Part shown: positions 4,573 through 8,979 of the stretch, one piece after another
How positions within the stretch are numbered: the first letter of the stretch is position 1
Layout of the letters: every line of letters begins with the position of its first letter
Source of the DNA: JANPPS01 sp043758105
GTDB taxonomy: Bacteria > Pseudomonadota > Alphaproteobacteria > Acetobacterales > Acetobacteraceae
Assembly: GCA_043758105.1 (NCBI GenBank)
Contig: JAYVOF010000211.1
Location: 1-8,979, forward strand
Reading direction: 5' to 3'
Length of the DNA stretch: 8,979 nucleotides
The notes under the pieces: generated by a model
The model's input: only the letters and a program-made list of their open reading frames with translations
What the model was told of the DNA's origin: nothing
Databases searched by the model: none
Program-made: the position numbers and the translations under genes

Positions 4573-7204
4573 CGGGGACCTCGACCACCACCTCGTCCGG
4601 CGCGTCGTCATCTTCCAGGATCGGGAAGACGCTGGTGACATGCTCGGTCTCGCCCAGGCGGAATAGGGTCACGCCCATGCTGGTGCGCCCGGTCACGCGA
4701 ACCTGGTCGGAGGGCACGCGGATCAGCCGGCCCTCGTCGGTCACCAGCATCACGCCGTCGCCGGGCCGGACCGGGAAGCTGGCGACGACCGCGGTGCCGT
4801 TGCGCGGCGCCAGGGTGATGTTGGCGATCCCCTGCCCGCCCCGGTTGGTGACCCGGTAGCGGCTAGCGAACGATCGTTTGCCGAACCCGGCGTTGGTGAC
4901 CGTCAGCAGGATTTCCTCGTCCGGCGCGTGCGCCTCGACACTGTCGATCTCGGGCTCCTCCGTTTCCTCCGTTTCCACCTGATCGATGTGGCGGAGCACG
5001 GACAGGCTGATGACTTCGTCGCCGGGCTGGAGGCGGATGCCGCGCACGCCGGAGCTTTCGCGTCCGCTGAACACGCGGAGGTTGTCGGCGATCTGGAAGC
5101 GGATACAGCGGCCGCCCCGCGTGGCCAGGAACACGTCATCGCCCTCGCGGCAGGTGGCGACGCCGATCAGATGGTCGCCTTCATCCAGCTTCATGGCGAT
5201 CAGCCCGGCGGCGCGGACGTTGCGGAAATCCGACAGCTTGTTGCGGCGCACGCCCCCGCTCGCGGTCGCAAACACGAGGTGCAGGTTCTCCCACATGCTC
5301 TCATCCTGCGGCAGCGGCAGGACGGTCGTGATGGTGTCGGTGCCCAACTCCGGCAGCAAATTGACCAGTGCCCGGCCCTTCGCCGTCGGGCTCGCCTCCG
5401 GCAGGCGCCAGACTTTTTCCCGGAACGCCTTGCCGCCGGAGGAGAAGAACAGCACCCATTGATGGGTATGCGCATTGAAGCTGCGGATCACCACGTCATC
5501 GCCGCGCGTGCCCGCCCCGGTGCGCCCGCGGCCGCCGCGGTTCTGCTGGCGGAAGATATCCAGCGCCGTGCGCTTGATGAAGCCGTCCCGCGTGATGGTG
5601 ACCACCATCTGGCCGGGCTCGATCAGGCTTTCGTCGTCCTGGTCCGCCACCGCGTCCACGATGCTGGTCTGGCGGGGGCTCGCGATTTCGGCGCGGATCT
5701 TGAGCAGCTCCTCGGTCATCACCTCCATGCGGCGGATGCGACTGTCCAGGATGCCCAGCAGCTCGCGGATTTCCCCGCCGATCTTTTGCAGGTCCTCCTG
5801 GATCTTGTCCCGTTCGAGCCCGGTCAGCCGTGCCAGGCGCAGTTCCAGGATGCCGCGGGCCTGGGCGTCCGTCAGGCGGACGGTGCCGTCCACGATCTGG
5901 TTGCCCACATCGTCGATCAGCGCCAGCAATGCCGACACGTCCCCGGCCGGCCAGACCTTGTCCAGCAACGCGAGCCGCGCCGCCGTGCTGTCCGGGCTCG
6001 CGCGGATGATGCGGATCACCTCATCGATGTTGGCCACCGCGATACCCAGGCCCACCAGCAAATGCGCCTTGTCCCGCGCCTTGTTTAGCTCATGGGCGCT
6101 GCGGCGGCTGATGACCTCTTCGCGGAAGCGGATGAAGATTTCCAGCGCGTCCTTCAGCCCCAGCAGCCGCGGACGGCCATTATCCAGCGCCAGCATGTTC
6201 ATGCCGAAGCCGGTCTGCAGCTGGGTGAAGCGATAGAGCTGGTTCAGCACCACCTCCGGCGTCGCGTCCCGCTTCAGCTCGATCACGATCCGCATGCCGT
6301 CGCGGTCGGACTCGTCCCGCAGATCGCTGATGCCCTCGACCTCCTTGGCGCGCACCAGCTCGGCGATGCGCTCCAGCAGCGTCTTCTTGTTCACCTGGTA
6401 GGGGATTTCGTTGATGACGATGGCGATGCGTCCGCCGCGCATGTCCTCGAAGAACGCCTTCGCGCGGATCACGATGCTGCCGCGCCCGGTCTCGAACCCG
6501 TTACGGATGCCGGAGCGCCCCAGGATGATGCCGCCGGTGGGGAAGTCGGGGCCGGGCACGATCTGCATGAGTTCATCGAGCGTGGTGCCGGGCTCGCGGA
6601 TCAGTAGCAGCGTCGCATCGATGATCTCGCCGGGGTTATGCGGGGGGATGTTGGTGGCCATGCCAACGGCGATGCCCTCGCCGCCATTGATCAGCAGGTT
6701 GGGGAACCCGGCCGGCAGCACCTTCGGCTCGTGCTCGCTTTCGTCGTAGTTGGCCTGGAAATCGACGGTATCCTTGTCGATATCTGCCAGCAGATACCCG
6801 GCCGAGCGCGCGAGCCGCACCTCGGTATAGCGCTGCGCCGCCGGGGGGTCGCCATCGATGCTGCCGAAATTGCCTTGCCCGTCGATCAGCGGGAGCCGCA
6901 GCGAAAAGGTCTGCGCCATGCGGACCATGGCCATGTAGATCGCGAGGTCGCCATGCGGGTGGTATTTGCCCATGACGTCGCCGACGATGCGGGCGGATTT
7001 ACGGTAGGGCTTGTCCGCGGTGTAGCCGCTCTCGTTCATGCCGAACAGGATGCGCCGGTGCACCGGCTTCAACCCATCCCGCGCATCCGGCAGCGCACGG
7101 CTGACGATGACGGACATGGCATAGTCGAGGAACGACCGCCGCATCTCCTGTTCGAGATTTACCGGGGGCGTGATGGGCGCGTCGGGGGGGAGGGAGTCGG
7201 ACAA
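4562..7204 (-). CDS. gyrA: DNA gyrase subunit A
   Basis: GyrA is the DNA-cutting subunit of the GyrA2GyrB2 complex that adds negative supercoils. The 880 residues cover the winged-helix/tower domain (about 20-500), with catalytic Tyr126 in AAQRYTEVR, and the C-terminal beta-pinwheel. The GyrA box QNRGGRG at 554-560 marks gyrase rather than ParC. An acidic linker lies near 743-764 and an acidic tail at 864-880. The start is TTG at 7204; an in-frame stop lies five codons upstream (7219-7217), leaving no ATG option, and starting at Met21 would cut into the conserved N terminus. In the quinolone-determining region the motif is GDLAIYM at 85-91, against GDSAVYD in E. coli (81-87). Leu87 and Met91 therefore replace S83 and D87. 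It is the first gene of a minus-strand gyrA-coaD-cyclophilin operon. Confidence 0.97.
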   Translation of the reverse strand: MSDSLPPDAPITPPVNLEQEMRRSFLDYAMSVIVSRALPDARDGLKPVHRRILFGMNESGYTADKPYRKSARIVGDVMGKYHPHGDLAIYMAMVRMAQTFSLRLPLIDGQGNFGSIDGDPPAAQRYTEVRLARSAGYLLADIDKDTVDFQANYDESEHEPKVLPAGFPNLLINGGEGIAVGMATNIPPHNPGEIIDATLLLIREPGTTLDELMQIVPGPDFPTGGIILGRSGIRNGFETGRGSIVIRAKAFFEDMRGGRIAIVINEIPYQVNKKTLLERIAELVRAKEVEGISDLRDESDRDGMRIVIELKRDATPEVVLNQLYRFTQLQTGFGMNMLALDNGRPRLLGLKDALEIFIRFREEVISRRSAHELNKARDKAHLLVGLGIAVANIDEVIRIIRASPDSTAARLALLDKVWPAGDVSALLALIDDVGNQIVDGTVRLTDAQARGILELRLARLTGLERDKIQEDLQKIGGEIRELLGILDSRIRRMEVMTEELLKIRAEIASPRQTSIVDAVADQDDESLIEPGQMVVTITRDGFIKRTALDIFRQQNRGGRGRTGAGTRGDDVVIRSFNAHTHQWVLFFSSGGKAFREKVWRLPEASPTAKGRALVNLLPELGTDTITTVLPLPQDESMWENLHLVFATASGGVRRNKLSDFRNVRAAGLIAMKLDEGDHLIGVATCREGDDVFLATRGGRCIRFQIADNLRVFSGRESSGVRGIRLQPGDEVISLSVLRHIDQVETEETEEPEIDSVEAHAPDEEILLTVTNAGFGKRSFASRYRVTNRGGQGIANITLAPRNGTAVVASFPVRPGDGVMLVTDEGRLIRVPSDQVRVTGRTSMGVTLFRLGETEHVTSVFPILEDDDAPDEVVVEVPDVE

Positions 7205-7249
7205 AGGGTGATCTCGCTAGGGGGGGCACGGTCATGGGCCAGGGCGCTG

Positions 7250-7279
7250 AGTATGTAGCCCGATTCCAGAGCCGGGCAA
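7250..7279 (-). promoter_or_regulatory. Possible gyrA promoter
   Basis: On the minus strand TTGCCC (7279-7274) is followed by CATACT (7255-7250) at 18 bases, or by TACATA (7257-7252) at 16. Both are moderate matches to -35/-10 boxes at a suitable distance from the TTG start at 7204. This is a weak inference; other alphaproteobacterial promoters can be less consensus-like. Confidence 0.25.
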
Positions 7280-7367
7280 AGGCCTGATGCCAGGAGGTGG
7301 TGGGGCAATTTGAATTTCCGCTACCGACCCAAGTCAGACATAATGCGTCCATTAACCGATGCCCACA

Positions 7368-7389
7368 AACGGTTGTCTGACAATCCGTT
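7368..7389. promoter_or_regulatory. Operator-like dyad upstream of the HNH-like gene
   Basis: Arms AACGGTTGTC (7368-7377) and GACAATCCGTT (7379-7389) are inverted copies around T7378, with a single extra T in the right arm. The dyad lies 25 bases before the chosen ATG and 16 bases before its ribosome binding site. A -10-like CATAAT is at 7339-7344, but no good -35 is seen. It could bind a dimeric regulator or form a hairpin in the leader RNA. Confidence 0.4.
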
Positions 7390-7414
7390 ACAAAACTTCA
7401 GTCCGGAGAAGTCC

Positions 7415-8113
7415 ATGGTTGCGTTCGAGAGCTTAGAACAGTTGATGGCTGTCACGAGTAGTAAGCTCGACTTTCAAACTTTGGTCGAAGCCGGGCACCG
7501 CCAGCCGATTGCTTTCAAAAATCGATGCTTACTTTTAAGTTGGGCGGGGGGGTTGGTCGATTTCGATCCCCAAACTATCGGCCGCAGAAGCATCCACAAT
7601 GTCATGATTGTGACCGGGAGCACGAAATTTCATTCACGTTTTTACCAACAAGTCTGGGTTAGAGCTAGTTACAAACCCTACCGACGAGCCATGGCTCAGT
7701 ATTATAGAGACAGTACAGGAGGCTCACAGATTGGCCGTTATGACATTGATCATGCAGTTTCTCGCAAAACACTTAAGAGCTTCTGGCCGGAGGCCTGGGT
7801 AAACGCACTCTATGTCGAGTCTGGAATCAACCGGTCGATTGGCGCCCTCATGGAGAGGCAGACCGCGGCGAACCTAACGAACGCAGATACAGTTCTGTTC
7901 AATGCTGAGTGTTATTTGAAACTTTTCTACGACCGGTCTGGCAGGCTGTCTCGGCCCGGAATCGGGACGTATATGCAGCGAGCAACCTGCAAATCCCTGA
8001 CCAGCACTGAGCAAGGCGCAAATAGCAAGGAGATTGCCAACGTTCATCGCATCCTTGGCGCAATTCACTCGGAAGCCGGTTACACCTATCAACCTTCCAA
8101 CAATTCTTGTTGA
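7415..8113 (+). CDS. Hypothetical protein with a divergent HNH-nuclease-like motif
   Basis: I do not recognise the family of this 232-residue protein. Residues 109-147 read like an HNH metal finger: YDIDHAVSRK with Asp112-His113, then Asn130 in VNALYVES, Asn139 in INRSIG, and Glu147. The 9-residue spacing between the two Asn and the N-R-S-x-G ending fit HNH nucleases (DH...N...N), but the zinc-binding Cys pairs of many members are absent. The N-terminal 100 residues (with CLLLSWAGGLVDF near 38-50) and the C-terminal 80 match nothing I know. The ATG at 7415 is chosen for GGAG at 7405-7408 with a 6-base spacer; TTG at 7310 and ATG at 7343 would add 35 or 24 residues. Codon use is much more AT-rich than in gyrA or argF, suggesting horizontal acquisition. 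No signal peptide or membrane segment is evident. Confidence 0.75.
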   Translation: MVAFESLEQLMAVTSSKLDFQTLVEAGHRQPIAFKNRCLLLSWAGGLVDFDPQTIGRRSIHNVMIVTGSTKFHSRFYQQVWVRASYKPYRRAMAQYYRDSTGGSQIGRYDIDHAVSRKTLKSFWPEAWVNALYVESGINRSIGALMERQTAANLTNADTVLFNAECYLKLFYDRSGRLSRPGIGTYMQRATCKSLTSTEQGANSKEIANVHRILGAIHSEAGYTYQPSNNSC

Positions 8114-8423
8114 TGAGCACTCGACAGCTTCGACGCTAACTGGGAGGTCAGAGGTCTCGTCCGCCCGTCTTGCGATTTTCCGTTTCTGCTGAAAGCGACG
8201 CACATGACCGGACACACCGTTCACCACACAACCCCGACCTCGTCACGCCGGCGTTCCGGGGTGAGGAGCGGAAAGTCCGCCACAGAGCGGTCGCGCGCGA
8301 AAAGCGTTCAATTTCAGGCGCTCGCTTGTCTCCCGACCGCACTCACTACGCTCGGAACACCGAATATCGCGCCCAAAAGCTGCCCAGGCATAAAGTTCGG
8401 TTTACTAGCGGCGTAACCGGCCT
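8114..8423. other. Non-coding or decayed stretch, no gene recognised
   Basis: These 310 bases between two plus-strand genes contain only short open frames (for example plus 8170-8427 and minus 8148-8342). They have no ribosome binding site of note, no family resemblance and an Arg/Ser/His-rich composition typical of chance frames. I see no RNA gene, inverted terminal repeat, clear terminator or attachment site. It may be the remnant of an earlier insertion and probably carries the promoter of the DUF433 gene, although no convincing -35/-10 pair was found. Confidence 0.4.
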
Positions 8424-8979
8424 ATGAAGGGTGCTTTGATCCAGTCAGCATTCGGCATTGGCGTCTATACCGCCTCTGAAGCGGCGCAGATGGTGGGTAT
8501 GAGCCCACAGACGCTGCGCCGCTGGTTGCGCGGCTACGGTCACGCTCCAAAGGGCGAAGAGCTTCGACACGAAAAAGCGCTTTGGCAGCCGCAATATGCC
8601 CCAGACGAGCAAGACGGCGTATTGCTCGGCTTCCGCGATCTGATCGAAGCGCGGATCATCAACTCCCTCCGCGCGAAGGGAATTGGTCTGCCAACCATCC
8701 GCATATGCATAGATCGCGCTCGCAAGATCGTCGGTCAGGAGCACCCTTTCTCGACCTCGCAGTTCAAGACGGACGGCAAAACAATCTTTTTGGAGATCAC
8801 GCGTGGGCTAGACGAGCCTCAGCTGATCGACCTCAAGCGGAGCCAGGGCGTCTTTAACCGCGTGGTGGCTCCCAGCTTGGCAGACCTCGACTTTGGTGAG
8901 GGCGGGGCGGAGCGATGGTGGCTGCTACATGGAAAGAAGACGATCGTGGCTGACCCGGAGCGCGCCTTCGGCCAGCCCA
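8424..8979 (+). CDS. HTH plus DUF433 antitoxin-like protein (VapB45 type), 3'-truncated by the window edge
   Basis: The frame is open from ATG 8424 to the window end (185 residues seen), and an in-frame TAG at 8406-8408 rules out an upstream start. Residues 14-38 form a MerR-like helix-turn-helix (YTASEAAQMVGMSPQTLRRW). FRDLIEARIINSLRAKG at 70-86 followed by LPTIR resembles the second part of the MerR-like VapB45 DNA-binding region. RWWLLHGKKTIVADPERAFGQP at 164-185 is the opening of a DUF433 domain. Such proteins are predicted antitoxins usually followed by a PIN-like DUF5615/VapC45 toxin; that gene would lie just beyond 8979. About 40-60 residues of DUF433 appear to be missing off the edge. 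No strong Shine-Dalgarno sequence is seen. It forms an accessory zone with the HNH-like gene upstream. Confidence 0.82.
   Translation, partial: MKGALIQSAFGIGVYTASEAAQMVGMSPQTLRRWLRGYGHAPKGEELRHEKALWQPQYAPDEQDGVLLGFRDLIEARIINSLRAKGIGLPTIRICIDRARKIVGQEHPFSTSQFKTDGKTIFLEITRGLDEPQLIDLKRSQGVFNRVVAPSLADLDFGEGGAERWWLLHGKKTIVADPERAFGQP

Noticed and set aside
4928..6088. A 386-codon open frame on the plus strand across gyrA
   Set aside because: It is fully antisense to the unmistakable gyrA, and its His/Ala/Asp-rich product shows no family resemblance. Long antisense frames are usual in GC-rich genes.
6638..7258. A 206-codon plus-strand frame antisense to the gyrA 5' end
   Set aside because: This is a composition shadow of gyrA with no ribosome binding site or known family.
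8148..8427. Overlapping short frames on both strands between the HNH-like and DUF433 genes
   Set aside because: They lack good ribosome binding sites, have chance-like composition, and one overlaps the DUF433 start. They are not strong enough to call genes or a pseudogene.

Overview
The window looks like GC-rich alphaproteobacterial chromosome, most likely from the Rhodospirillales/Acetobacteraceae side. This rests on the gyrA-coaD-peptidylprolyl isomerase order, the DUF29 and DUF6065-like genes, the GC-biased third codon positions and the family sequence styles. The genus cannot be set from sequence alone.

Left part (1-1200, plus strand): the 3' end of an ornithine carbamoyltransferase gene (argF) enters from the left edge. 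Its stop overlaps the TTG start of an unrecognised 86-codon gene. Between this pair and the convergent minus-strand genes lies an inverted pair of REP-like palindromic units (1045-1195).

Middle-left (1202-3223, minus strand): a compact cluster runs, in transcription order, vapB antitoxin, vapC PIN toxin, a DUF6065-like protein and a DUF29 protein. The first two share 4 bases and the next gaps are 7 and 19 bases. A good sigma70-type promoter with two dyads lies in front of vapB.

Core block (3269-7204, minus strand): gyrA, coaD and a signal-peptide-bearing cyclophilin are coupled by overlapping stop and start codons (11 and 4 bases). A hairpin-rich spacer and then a tRNA-Lys(TTT) gene follow. 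GyrA has Leu and Met at the two main quinolone-contact positions (E. coli S83 and D87), which is unusual.

Right part (7205-8979, plus strand): just upstream of gyrA the character changes to accessory DNA. A visibly more AT-rich gene encodes a 232-residue protein with a divergent HNH-nuclease-like motif, but no other recognisable domain. After about 310 bases with no convincing gene comes the start of a MerR-like HTH plus DUF433 protein, a VapB45-type antitoxin that runs off the right edge. Its toxin would be expected just outside the window.

The best candidates for something undescribed are the HNH-like gene and the pairing of vapBC with the DUF6065/DUF29 genes. Neither can be shown to be a new system from this window alone.
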